DNA of 64,000 bases from Torymus aiolomorphi (GCA_036365515.1 CM070874.1:25291862-25355861); one strand, 5' to 3'; positions 46,476 to 57,488 are shown, counted from the stretch's first letter. Translations and numbers: made by a program. Notes: a model not told the origin generated them from the letters alone.

Positions 46476-47360
46476 ATGAATCAAGAGAATATTCCGCACA
46501 CACTGATATTCAACACGAGCTACGCTCTCAATAAATCGCACTCAAAGCTTGTCTATCTTGGCTTACAATACTTCGGCAAGCAGTTTCGCCCTGTTATTCA
46601 ATTTGGTGGCGGCGTTTCACCTCACAAATACGTCACTATGGACAAACCTAGCTGGGAAAAATTCACGGAACATTTTGTCACCATTCAAGAATATCTGATC
46701 AACGAGAATCGAACACCTAGAAAAATCATCCTACCCGCTCACGACATTTCATTGATGACCTGCTACAGCTCAAAAGCCGTATCTGTCAACCATAGTCGGG
46801 AAATTACACCACCTGATTTCTCGAGCTGCTATGAACACGAGGCGCAGGACTGGGATACCGTCGATGGACGCAGTCCCTGTGTCACTCACGGCGTAATCCA
46901 CGACGACGATGATACCGTCAGCACCACTACCACCACCGCCATCACCGCCACCGACGACGACGAACCGTCCAAAAAGAAGAGAAAGATCGACATTTTAGCA
47001 AGTATTGTGATGCAGTTAAAGACATTTGCGCACTTGAAAAAATTACGCGAGTGTATAAATTTTAGATTCAAACAACTAGAAAATATCGCGGTATTTGTTA
47101 ATTCGGTGGTAGAGATAATTATTAATAATATTAAAATACACATTCGTAAAAAAAACGACGAGAATATAATACACTCATTTTTTGACGGTATAACTTTTCT
47201 AAAAATATTCGACGAACTAAAAGAAAATTTAAAATCTAATGCGAACAAACGCTTAAGTTATTCAACCTCTAGAGAAACCGACGTAGATAGATTGTTTTTA
47301 GAACTACGCACTCTGTATTTACACATTCTGGAAAAAGAAGTACACGAAAGCATCCAATAA
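46476..47360 (+). CDS. Orphan protein, possible PC4-like N-terminal domain, 294 residues
   Basis: An intact frame. Residues ~24-75 (KLVYLGLQYFG..., then VIQFGGG, KYVTMDKPSWEKF and a final helix) have the strand-strand-strand-helix order and Trp position of PC4-type single-strand DNA-binding domains. This is inference by eye. Residues ~142-172 are acidic and Thr-rich (DDDDTVSTTTTT, then DDDEPSKKKRKID) and include a basic nuclear-import-like signal, KKKRKI. The C-terminal ~120 residues are helical and Lys/Asn-rich, with no family that I recognise. The stop codon TAA (47358-47360) lies within AATAAA (47356-47361), a compact virus-like ending. It may belong to the Maverick; codon use resembles its neighbours. 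Confidence 0.7.
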   Translation: MNQENIPHTLIFNTSYALNKSHSKLVYLGLQYFGKQFRPVIQFGGGVSPHKYVTMDKPSWEKFTEHFVTIQEYLINENRTPRKIILPAHDISLMTCYSSKAVSVNHSREITPPDFSSCYEHEAQDWDTVDGRSPCVTHGVIHDDDDTVSTTTTTAITATDDDEPSKKKRKIDILASIVMQLKTFAHLKKLRECINFRFKQLENIAVFVNSVVEIIINNIKIHIRKKNDENIIHSFFDGITFLKIFDELKENLKSNANKRLSYSTSRETDVDRLFLELRTLYLHILEKEVHESIQ

Positions 47361-47361
47361 A
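47356..47361 (+). terminator. Poly(A) signal overlapping stop codon
   Basis: AATAAA contains the TAA stop of the preceding gene. Confidence 0.6.
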
Positions 47362-47454
47362 TACACATTATTGTCACATTTGCTATTTCACTTGTACGAA
47401 CCTTTCCTCACTTGCGTCATCATCATCATTATCATCATGCCCATCACCCACCGC

Positions 47455-47461
47455 ATAAATA
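47455..47461 (+). promoter_or_regulatory. TATA-like box of small gene
   Basis: ATAAATA preceded by CACCCACCGC, 61 nt before the small-gene ATG. Confidence 0.4.
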
Positions 47462-47521
47462 TAAGTAAAGTGCAACACTGCGATAAAACAGTAGGACTGC
47501 GATCCTCATCGAGACAACATC

Positions 47522-47686
47522 ATGGGCCCTCCGTTCAGCAAACCAGACGGCAAGCCGGAAGACAAACAACCTCTCGTCGATAAAAAAGACCATTCCTCCA
47601 CGGATAAAGATTCTGCCCGTTTTAAATCTTTTTTCACCAACACCCACTCTTTCCCCAAAAAAGAAGGCTACTCCAGATACAGCTAG
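47522..47686 (+). CDS. Small hydrophilic protein, 54 residues
   Basis: ATG at 47522 in a good context (ACATCATGG), stop TAG at 47684. The peptide is Lys/Asp/Ser-rich (KPDGKPEDKQPLVDKKD) and ends with aromatic-Ser residues (GYSRYS). There is no membrane segment and no known family. It has a TATA-like box upstream and AATAAA at 47881-47886 downstream, so it forms a complete small transcription unit. It could also be chance. Confidence 0.4.
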   Translation: MGPPFSKPDGKPEDKQPLVDKKDHSSTDKDSARFKSFFTNTHSFPKKEGYSRYS

Positions 47687-47880
47687 TCACCACCATTAAA
47701 AACTAATAACAACCAAAGAAAGGAAGGCTCAAAGATACTACACTATGCCAGACAGCCCACTACGAGAGACATTCACCACCGACCGCGACAACGACAACAA
47801 AACTGTAAAATTTCTTAGTGTCTGCCTAAACTATTATGTGTTACTTATGTAAATGTGTGTGTATGCATGTATGATGTGTT

Positions 47881-47886
47881 AATAAA
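47881..47886 (+). terminator. Poly(A) signal of small gene
   Basis: AATAAA followed by ATGGGGTG, 195 nt after the small ORF. Confidence 0.45.
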
Positions 47887-47898
47887 ATGGGGTGTATG

Positions 47899-48213
47899 AT
47901 TTTTACCAAAACAATTATTTTCATTTATCGAACTCACATTCGTCCAGTAAATTATCCAATCCACTCCTTGAAAAAAATAATAATCGAGTTTTCCCTTTTT
48001 TCACACATGACTAGAAAAATACGATTAAACGCGCTGCTACCTGCAAGCATATCCCTTGCTTTGTATAACTATAGAGTACTTTTCCCCCATGCGCTTACTC
48101 ATCTCTCTCTCACACACCAAAACTCCCCACTCTTGCCAAGCGGCACGCATTCACAAACGCGCACAGCAGTACGCTCACACCGCCCGGAGAGAGCACACGC
48201 GTGCCCGATATAG
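47899..48213 (+). repeat. Duplicated 5' module, copy 2, with short ORF
   Basis: 47899-48045 repeats 45571-45725. From ATG 48007 a 68-codon frame (MTRKIRLNALLPAS...) runs to 48213. Its start parallels that at 45689 but it then diverges. Coding status is doubtful. Confidence 0.5.
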
Positions 48214-48252
48214 TGTCGTCCCCGATTCCAGCTAGCAGCACAGGCGTAACGG

Positions 48253-48478
48253 GTATAGCGTAGACCGACCCCTCTCTGCTGCTCAAGCTAAAGGAGTGGG
48301 GCGCGCCATGACTGGTATAGCGCACCAGCAGGCATCACTGACCGCTATAGCGCGCCCAGAGGTATGTATAGCGTAGTCCGTCCCCTCCAGTGCTGCTCAA
48401 GCTGAAGGAGTGGGGGGCGCCATGACTGGTATAGCGCACCAGCAGACATCACTGACCGCTATAGCGCGCCCAGAGGTA
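48253..48478. repeat. 113-bp tandem duplication with TATAGCG motifs
   Basis: Two near-identical units (48253-48365, 48366-48478), each with GTATAGCGTAG, GGTATAGCGCACCAGCAG and CCGCTATAGCGCGCCCAGAG. TATAGCG-type motifs thus recur at least six times, plus related GATATAGTG upstream at 48205. Confidence 0.9.
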
Positions 48479-48543
48479 TCACGTTACGGCGCCATCAAGT
48501 GCCCACTTTAACAGTAGCTCATTAACAATAGGCTATTAATCAT

Positions 48544-48630
48544 TGTTTATATAAATAAACACTAATTAACTACAGTTTTGCTACTGTTTATATAAACAAA
48601 CACTTAAGATAAGAGATGTTTATATAAACA
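48544..48630. promoter_or_regulatory. Cluster of TGTTTATATAAACA palindromes
   Basis: Perfect 14-bp palindromes at 48585-48598 and 48617-48630, and an imperfect one at 48544-48557. TGTTTA is a forkhead-type core, and the centre is TATA-like. TCAAGTGCCCACTT flanks the cluster on both sides (near 48494 and 48648). Confidence 0.5.
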
Positions 48631-49690
48631 CTTCAGTCAAGTGCCCACTTGAAGATGACACCGGAAGTGTAACCTGATACCTATCTGTCTCGCTATAAGT
48701 AGTACACATACTACTCAGGAAAGTTTTTTATAGAATTTTTTCCCAACGCATTTACAGAAGGAGAAAGAAAATATTACACTCAAGCTGGCCGAATCATCCC
48801 AAGTTACCTTACATGTAAATTCGGGAAAGTTGCAATAAATTTACAATCTACACGGTGACCCATTTTAATCGCCGCACCCGGATTTCTCGGAACCTGAGCC
48901 AGATACAGAAAAATGGTTGAGACAAAAGTTATAGGGGGCAAAGGGGCCCACATAATGGCGCTAACGTCTTTGACCTTGAACTTGACCTTTGAGGTTATTT
49001 CAAGGTCAAAGTGACTTTTTCATATGGAATCACCCAGTTTTGACCCCGGATTCGGAAAGAGCGGGAAATTTTACGTTCAAAATCATATTGAGAAATTTTC
49101 TCCAGGTCATTTCAAGGTCAAATCTAGGTCAAACTCAGAAAAGTCCGTTTAAAATCGTTTTTTCCATGAACCACAGACTAAGCTGATTCAAATTGATCGT
49201 AGGCTTAATAGAGGAACCCACACACCCAAAACTTATACATCCTAAAAAACAAAACTCAAACTCGCACATCCTAACCCCAGACACTTCATGCCCTCACAGC
49301 TGAACTGTTACACCCCGGTCCCACAACCATACCCCACACCCCGCAGTCCCACACATCCCTATCCCACGCATGCTAATCCCATACACCCCAAACCCACACA
49401 TCCTGAACCGTAAAAAATTTTTCTCAAGGGCAAAATGATTTTTTAACCGAAACTTTAAGATCGTTGAAGCTTCTGTTATAAATGTATTAAACTTACTTTT
49501 TGCACTACCCAGAAACAACGACATGGACGTAGTAAGGATTGTTTCCTTTGGGGTGCTTAATTAAAGTGAGTCCCCTTGCCTCTCACTGGTCGGGGTATCT
49601 GATTATAGTGAGTCCCCTTGCCTCTCACTGTTCGGGGTGCTTGATTATAGTGAGACCCCTCGCCTCTCACTAATGTAAATAAATTTTTAT

Positions 49691-50033
49691 TTAACCTCGA
49701 AGCAAGTGTTCGGAATTACGACCATTTGCTCCAAGGCACATAGTCAAACGCCTTCGAAAATGGCGAACTGTGTTCTGCAAAGTTTGTCTCGGAATGGCAG
49801 CGCATGTTCGACGAATCATATCCTGCATATCTGCTCTTGTAGTGGGTTGTTGCTCAAAAATAGCATTTTTCAAATATCCCCATAAACAAAAGTCTGATGG
49901 TGAAGTATGGGATGAAGAAGCAAGCCATTTCACCGTACCTCCTCAACCAATCCATCTAATACTAAAGTGTTTATTAAAAAATGCTGTTATTATGAGCGTG
50001 AAACGTGGTGCTGCACTATCCTGCTAGAACCTG
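49691..50033 (-). pseudogene. Transposase 3' fragment within left inverted end
   Basis: The minus-strand frame ending LQNTVRHFRRRLTMCL...HLLRG mirrors the end of the main transposase. It is diverged and lacks everything upstream of the second catalytic Asp. It exists because the inverted end includes coding sequence. Confidence 0.88.
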
Positions 50034-50452
50034 AAAAATAAATTTAAAAGAACCATTGACGGAACCTATTTTCTTCGTAGATGTGTTTTTAATGATTACA
50101 TTATCAAAATTAGTATTTCTGAATTTCGAACGCTACTAATTCACATTATTTACATAAAAGAAAAAAATAAAAGGAAGTTTTAGTTTTATTTGCAATTACA
50201 ATAAGAAATAATGCTTTATTGAATTGAACACCTTTAATGTTTTAACGATTATTTTATTTTAAAATTTAAAATTAAAAAGTGTGACAAACGAAGTATTTAT
50301 GGCAATTACAGTTAGCTAATTAAAGTTACCGTAATTTTCCAAACGTTTTTCCTTTTTAGGCGCGACCGTATACGGGCGAGCCTTATAATTATTAATACTT
50401 TTGATACCATTTTACTATTTAAATTTAATAGTAATTAATAGCTGGTTCTGAA

Positions 50453-51510
50453 ATGGCTGACTATCCGCCCAACGAGATCGTTGATATGATTTTGGTTTTA
50501 GGAGCAAGCCAAAATAATTATCGTGGTGCGGCAAGACTTTATACTGAACGCTATCCTGACAGACGACATCATGACGATAGAGCTATCAGACGTTTAACTC
50601 AAAGAGCTCGTGGTGGACACATGGTTCGCCAACGTAGGCGCCATGAGTATGATGAAAATGATAATCGAGTTGTAACTATCCTTGCAATAATTCATCTTGA
50701 CCCACACATTAGCGCTCGTCAAGTCGAAACGGAAATTGGTATTCCAAGAAATACTTTTTTAAGAATAATGAAGGTGCTTCAACATCACGCGTTTCATATT
50801 ACTTTGGTTCAAGAGCTACAGTTTCGGCATTTCCATCAGCGTATTGTGTTTTGCCAATGGGCTTTACAAATGATAGAAAAAGATCCAGACTTTTTTAACT
50901 TTGTTCTTTTTTCTGTTGAGGCACAATTTCAAAGTGATGGGGAACTGAATAGGCATAATTGCCATTATTGGTCTGATGTGAATCCTCATTGGGTCAGAAC
51001 TGTAAACCATCAAAGAGTATTATGGTATGGTGCGGGATTATCAATGGATATTTGATTGGCCCTTATTTTTTTGAAGCAAATGTAAATCAACATACCTATT
51101 TGACGCTAATAAGAGATGAACTACCTGGATTGATGGAAGATGTTGATTTAGAAACGCGACGAAGAATGTGGCTCCAGCAGGACGGCGCAGCACCACATTT
51201 CGCTCGAATTGTAAGGGCTTTTTTGAATGAGCACTATGGTAACAGATGGATTGGTCGAGGAGGTCCGGTTAACTGGCCTGCTTGCTCACCCGATCTTACA
51301 TCACCAGATTTCTATTTATGGGGGTATTTAAAAAATGCTGTTTTTGAGCAACAGCCCACTACAAGAGTAGATATGCAGGACAGGATTCGTCGAGCATGCG
51401 CTGCCATTCCGAGACAAACTTTGCAGAACACAGTTCGCAATTTTCAAAGGCGTTTGACTATGTGCCTTGAAGCAAATGGTCGTAATTTCGAACATTTGCT
51501 TCGAGGTTAA
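50453..51510 (+). pseudogene. DD41D transposase, catalytic Asp lost and frameshifted
   Basis: The N-terminal helix-turn-helix region (MADYPPNEIVDMIL, then RAIRRLTQRARGGH) and a second HTH (ISARQVETEIGIPRNTF) bind the ends. In the catalytic region the first Asp is Val (SVEAQF, residue 155, codon 50915-50917). The second Asp is in QQDGAAPHF (near 51180) and the third in SPDLTSPDFYLWG, with 41 residues between the second and third. A small indel near 51010-51020 shifts the frame after VNHQ. Downstream, MVWCGIINGYLIGPYFF resumes in the next frame to the stop at 51510. The copy cannot be active. Confidence 0.92.
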
Positions 51511-53260
51511 ATAAAAATTTATTTACATTAGTGAGAGGCGAGGGGACTCACTATAATCAAGCACCTCGAACAGTGAGAGACAAGGGAACTCACTGTAATC
51601 AAGCACCCCGACCAGTGAGAGACAAGGGGACTCACTTTAATTAAGCACCCCAAAGGAAACAATCCTTACTACGTTCACGTCATTGTTTCTGGGTAGTGCA
51701 AAAAGTAAGGTTAATACATTTATAACAGAAGCTTCAACGATCTTAAAGTTTCGGTTAAAAAATCATTTTGCCCTTGAGAAAAATTTTTCACGGTTCAGGA
51801 TGTGTGGGTTTGGGGTGTATGGGATTAGCATGCGTGGGATAGGGATGTGTGGGACTGCGGGGTGTGGGGTATGGTTGTGGGAGCGGGGTGTAACAGTTCA
51901 GCTGTGAGGGCATGAAGTGTATGGGGTTAGGATGTGCGAGTTTGAGTTTTGTTTACTAGGATGTGTAAGTTTTGGGTGTGTGGGTTCCTCTATTAAGCCT
52001 ACGATCAATTTGAATCAGCTTAGCCTATGGTTCATGGAAAAAAACGATTTTAAACGGGCTTTTCTGAGTTTGACCTAGATTTGACCTTGAAATGACCTGG
52101 AAAAAATTTCTCAATATGGTTTTGAACGTAAAATTTCCCGCTCTTTCCGAATCCGGGGTCAAAACTGGGTGTTTCCATATGAAAAAACCACTTTGACCTT
52201 GAAATAACCTCAAAGGTCAAGTTCAAGGTCAAAGACGTTAGCGCCATAATGTGACCCCCTTTGTCCCCTATAACTTTTGTCTCAACCATTTTTCTCTATC
52301 TAGCTCAGCTTCCGAGAAATCCGGGTGCGGCGATTAAAATGGGTCACCGTGTATATTATGATTTTTATTATTATTTTTATTTTTTATATTTTTTTTATAT
52401 ATATATATATGGGATATTTCATGGGAAGTGAGCAGCTCAAAATTTTAAATCCTCTAAAACCTAGTTAAATTTGTTCAAAATAATGAAAAAAATACAGAAA
52501 CAAAATTTTAGTGCGATATATGCAAATGTTCGAAAGTTATTCTAACCTCTAAATTTCGAAATTTTGATTTTTTTCAAAATGGCAATTTTCATGATTTTTT
52601 TTGGGTAAAATTTTGAAATATTTTGTATAGCACATTGATTGGGAAAAAGTTTGCATTTTCTCTGTAGAATATGCCAGTATTTTTGGTTGTGACCTATTTT
52701 TAAAGTGTCTTATTGATTCATTCATAATATACCTTCATATTAGAAAAAAAAAGTGTGCGACACAATATTTTTTGTTCGACAAAGGATTTTTTATTTTGTT
52801 ATTTACCAAACTGTAAAACGCGCTTTCAACTTAGACTGTTGCACCTAATTGAAAAAACTTGCATGCTTTTAAATATAAAAAAATATCAAAAATTGGTATT
52901 TTTAACAGCTTAGTGGATTTAAGAAGCTAATATCATTCATAAATTCCATATGTTATGTATCGTGTCACTGAATTTTGCCAAAATATATATTAAAAGTATT
53001 TCAAACATCTATTTCCAACAGTATTTAGTTGGCTTATTATTTTATTCATATTTATTTTCCAGAATATTGAATGCAAGCGGCACATACTGCTACATACACT
53101 ATATTCATATTTTTCATGTCTTCTTAAAATTAAATTCAATAATTAATCTATTATTATGAGTATAAGAATATAAAATAAAGATATAAATTCTAAGTAGGTG
53201 ACAGTCGGATTGGTAATACCTATATTCGAATATAGAGACAAGTACTTATTACACAATGAG

Positions 53261-54504
53261 TGAAATGATAACACAGCAAATGTGGGAGGACAACCCAAGG
53301 CTTAAATAAAAACTCCGTTAGTTAATTTTTTTCCATAAATACCGGCAACGTTTCGTCCCTGGTATGGGACCTCTTCAGGCCTTTATTAAAAAATAATAAA
53401 AATTATAATTGTATCGTAATGTTTTCACAATAAATATGGATGTTATAAACTTTGTTATTGTATAAAAGTCAAAAAATTAATGGTCATACCATAATACTTA
53501 AATAACTAATATCACATCAGAGACGAATACGTCTCTATCGTCGTACGCGTCTTCAGTCTATGGCAGTCATATAATAGATGTAAGTATGTAACAGAGTCAA
53601 CGCAGGCGGAGATACCCGAAGATACCCGAACTTACTTATTCACGTATACATAGAAAACCATAATAGAACACCTTCACACAAACAAAGAGAAATTTCAAAC
53701 AGAGAATAGTTATACTTAGGAATCTGATTTATTTAAATATCTATTTAATTTATTATATTGTTTACTAATAGTGTTAAAGTCTTCTTGTTTATTAATGTTA
53801 TTATTATTGATATTAACAAAAATATTTTCCGCAATTAATCTTTTAAAATTATTTGGTTCTTTATCTAAAATTTTAACATTATCATAATCAAAACTATGTG
53901 AAAAATTATTTACATGAGTCGGAATTGGTAATATTTTGTCTAACGGGGTTTTTTTGTGCTCATATATTCTCTTTTTTAAACATCTCTTTGTTTGGCCAAC
54001 ATAAGTGGCATTATAATCCTTACACGCAATCTCGTATACCACATTGGTCTCACACCATTTTTCCAGCTTATCTTTACCTAACTTAATAATGCTATTTAAT
54101 TTGTTTGACATACAAGGAACTATAGTAAAACCATACTTTTTGAAGGAAGACTTACATGTAACAAATAATTTATCATGAAACGGAATCGATATAATATTTT
54201 TGATTGTAGACATATTATTATTAAGTTTTGAATTGCCATAAGTGTGATATCTCACGCGATAACGAATACAACTACCAATAAAATTATCAGGGTAGCTATT
54301 TTTGGCGAGTATTTTTTTAACCATAATCAAATTTTCATTATGAAATTGTTGGTGCGAAAGACCAACCAGGGACGAAACGTTGCCGGTATTTATGGAAAAA
54401 AATTAACTAAAGGAGTTTTTATTTAAGCCTTGGGTTGTCCTCCCACATTTGCTGTGTTATCATTTCACTACTTGTTAATATGGAGAGGAATATCAATACT
54501 TAAA
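53261..54504 (-). mobile_element. Penelope-like element fragment with 12-bp target duplication
   Basis: Flanked by TTACACAATGAG at 53249-53260 and 54505-54516. Inverted ~100-bp ends carry AACGTTTCGTCCCTGG and the CCTCTTCAGG motif (53280-53400 and 54357-54470). The undisturbed sister arm at 55290-55320 shows the empty site. It contains only the C-terminal nuclease region. Confidence 0.88.
53716..54357 (-). pseudogene. Penelope-like GIY-YIG endonuclease region, 5'-truncated
   Basis: An open frame of ~210 codons reading leftward, with no reverse transcriptase part. It shows the linker (IGSCIRYRVRYHTYG), NSIIKLGKDKLEKW, then the nuclease core VVYEIACKDYNATYVGQTK and LKKRIYEHK. These match the layout of the Penelope-like element at 7932-10426 but are a different lineage. 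The frame opens at the inverted end near 54357, so there is no proper start. No internal stop is present. Confidence 0.88.
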
Positions 54505-56157
54505 TTACACAATGAGTTTTAAATAACATTATTTTCTTATTAAGACCATGCTTTATACATTTTTACAAATTAAAGATCAATCTATTTAATCTTGTAAATT
54601 ACTAAAATACGTAATTGGATTATCTAATTTGAGACATATCCTGAAACCACGCAGCAGAATTAACTTGTTAAGTAATTTATTATAGTCATTTAATAGCAAG
54701 GATATAGGCAATATACGTACAATGATTTGGTTGATTACACTTTAAATTGTTGAATTACATCTAACAAGATTTTTCTATCTTTACTCATGCTTTTTTCATA
54801 GCCATATATGGTGGAAATAGTGTTTAAAGAAAATTAATTAGGTTCAACTTAAGTTTATTAGTCAATCAGCTTGACCAATGCGTTAAGCTTGTTTTACTTC
54901 CATTACTTAATAAGATTGAAATTTTTATTCTATTAAACTCCAAATTACTAACTTCACTATAAAGTAGAAATGGTTTCTTTAACAACTTTGCTTTAAAAAC
55001 TATTTCCACCATATATGGCTATGAAAAAAGCATGAGTAAAGATAGAAAAATCTTGTTAGAAGTAATTCAACAATTTAAAGTGTAATCAGCCAAATCATTG
55101 TACGTATATTGCCTATACCCTTGCTATTAAATGTCTATAATAAATTACTTATCAAGTTAATTTTGCTGCATGGTTTCAGGATACATCTCAAATGAGATAA
55201 TCTAATTACGTATTTGAGTAATTTACAAGATTAAATAGATTGATCTTTAATTTGTAAAATTTTATAAAGCATAATCTTAATAAGAAAATAATGTTATTTA
55301 AAACTCATTGTGTAATAAGAACTTGTCTCTATATTCGAATATAGGTATTACCAATCCGACTGTCCCCTACTTAGAATTTATATCTTTATTTTATATTTTT
55401 ATACTCAGAATAATAGATTAATTATTGAATTTAATTTTAAGAAGACATGAAAAATATGAATATAGTGTATGTAGCAGTCTGTGCCGCTTACATTCAATAT
55501 TCTGGAAAATAAATATGAATAAAATAATAAGCCAACTAAATACTGTTGGAAATAGATGTTTGAAATACTTTTAATATATATTTTGACAAAATTCAGTGAC
55601 ACGATACATAACATATGGAATTTATGAATGATATTAGCTTCTTAAATCCACTAAGCTGTTAAAAATACCAATTTTTGATATTTTTTTATATTTAAAAGCA
55701 TGCAAGTTTTTTCAATTAGGTGCAACAGTCTAAGTTGAAGGCGCGTTTTAAAGTTTGTTAAATAACAAAATAAAAAATCCTTTGGCGAACAAAAAATATT
55801 GTGTCGCACACTTTTTTTTTCTAATATGAAGGTATATTATGAATGAATCAATAAGACACTTTAAAAATAGGTCACAACAAAAAATACTGGCATATTCTAC
55901 AGAGAAAATGCAAACTTTTTTCCAATCAATGTGCTATACAAAATATTTCAAATTTTTACCCAAAAAAAAAAATCATGAAAATTGCCATTTTGTGAAAAAA
56001 ATCAAAATTTCTAAATTTTGAGGTTAGAATAACTTTTGAACATTTGCATATATCGCACTAAAATTTTGTTTCTGTGTTTTTTTCATTTTTTTTTAACAAA
56101 TTTAACTAGGTTACAGAGGATTTAAAATTTTGAGCTGCTCACTTCCCATGAAATATC

Positions 56158-56231
<74 letters not shown>
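56158..56231. repeat. (TA)n microsatellite
   Basis: About 37 TA units between the palindrome end and the Gypsy 3' end. Confidence 0.95.
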
Positions 56232-56234
<3 letters not shown>

Positions 56235-57473
56235 AACGGGATGGCTAGTGGGGGAAAATCCCAACAAGCCACAGGCCAGCGATGCCCTAGAACACGGTGC
56301 CGCGGGTGTCAGACTAAAATGACTTGCCCGGGGATCTGCTCCTGGAATCCCGAAAACAACGCGAAGCTCTCACGCGAACTTCGCTTTCCAACTATTTGGA
56401 TCACTGAGTGAAAAGCGCGCGCTTGAAGAGTAAAGCGCGCGGCCGCTATGCTCAGATATGAAAACGACCGGCGGAGTCGTTTTCCCGCGGAGACGGCGGT
56501 ATCCGGGAGAAGGACAGGTTGTAATGAACAACGCGACGAGTAACTAGATATCACAATATATTAAAACCAAATAAACATTTACATACACAACGCACGTGCT
56601 TATTAGACAAATTGTTAGTTCGCGCGCGACCGTTAATGTTCAAACGCGCGAACGTTACAGAGCGCGGCGAAGCTGCTAATATCGCGCGCGGTGTTAAAGT
56701 ACGGCGGGCTGACATACACCCGCACGTACACGGTACAGAAAGCATGCACGGGGCGATTTCCGTGCGAGTCTTTACATTAATTACGCGAGAGATGAGAGTA
56801 TAAGACTTACTTTAAGGAGCAGTCGGTGCACACGACTCTCTCTCGCTCACGCTCGCTAGCACAGTATTTGTGCGCTGTGTCTCTCTCTCTCTCTCCTACT
56901 CGCTGTACGGGGTCGGCAGGCGGCTGGCTGCCGGCTCCTCTCTCGCTGTCTCGTGTTCGCTCTCTCTCTCTCTGTTCCTCTTATACGCGTATGCACTCCG
57001 CTCGGCACCAACACTATACACGCGGCGTTTACAAAAAACGATAGGTGGGCGCGGACGAAGTCACTTACGAAGACACGGAGGAGATGCTACTTCCGCGACG
57101 GCAGACACGAAGATGGCTCCCTTTTCTCGCGGGAACAGGTTAGCATCTTCGCGACGGATGACGGGCATTTTACGCGTCGCGAGACCGATTCGCTACACGC
57201 GGCGCGCCTCGATTCGGCTACGCAGGAGTTGCGCGCGCGCGCTCACTACCTTCGCGCGGTAGATTAGAATCGCGGCTAGACACGCGTTAGACCCCCCCGC
57301 CAGACCCTGCTTAGGGGACCGTGAGCAGCTCTGCTAATCATGGCCGTCGTCGTACCTACTAATATGGTAGTAATGATTAGGAGAAGGGGGTTCGAAAAGG
57401 AATATTGAAGAATCGGAGTCACCGATTTTTCTTTTTAATTTTTATTAAAAAAAAATATATAAAAAAAACTTCA
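56232..57473 (-). repeat. Probable 3' LTR
   Basis: Plus-strand start TGTAACGGGATGGC fits an LTR end (minus-strand ...CA). On the minus strand a purine-rich AGAGGGGCGAGG follows the third-ORF stop directly and then TGAAG begins, which suits a polypurine tract and LTR start at 57473. An alternative right end is 56659, where CGTTACA would pair with TGTAACG. The block contains CT-rich runs and no ORF that I trust. It cannot be confirmed without the 5' LTR. Confidence 0.45.
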
Positions 57474-57488
57474 GGGCCTCGCCCCTCT

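Larger units (their letters stand above)
48851..52351 (+). mobile_element. Tc1/mariner-type transposon (DD41D), 3.5 kb, broken
   Basis: Ends CACGGTGACCC... and ...GGGTCACCGTG, with TA duplicated at 48849-48850 and 52352-52353. The inverted ends are long, about 48851-50033 against 51170-52351, and include the last ~110 codons of the transposase gene. Four near-identical ~55-bp GTGAGTCCCCTTGCCTCTCA-type repeats lie in each arm (49560-49680; 51525-51650). Confidence 0.93.
52393..56231. repeat. Palindromic element with (TA)n ends, split by a Penelope-like insertion
   Basis: Left-arm sequence GGGATATTTCATGGGAAGTG (52411) recurs inverted as CACTTCCCATGAAATATCCC (56140). The arms match through 53260 and resume at 54505-54830 against 54990-55310, with ~160 bp of unique centre near 54900. 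The arms hold the same short ORF twice (52950-53159 and 55405-55614), which is a reflection of repeat structure. Both ends lie in TA repeats. Confidence 0.88.

Noticed and set aside
52950..53159. 69-codon ORF and its twin at 55405-55614 as a conserved protein
   Set aside because: Both lie in inverted arms of one palindrome. Similarity reflects DNA duplication, with no sign of codon constraint.
56232..56659. Short 428-bp LTR (TGTAACG...CGTTACA) for the Gypsy element
   Set aside because: No purine-rich tract precedes it on the minus strand. The 57473 boundary next to the third-ORF stop fits better, though it is not proven.
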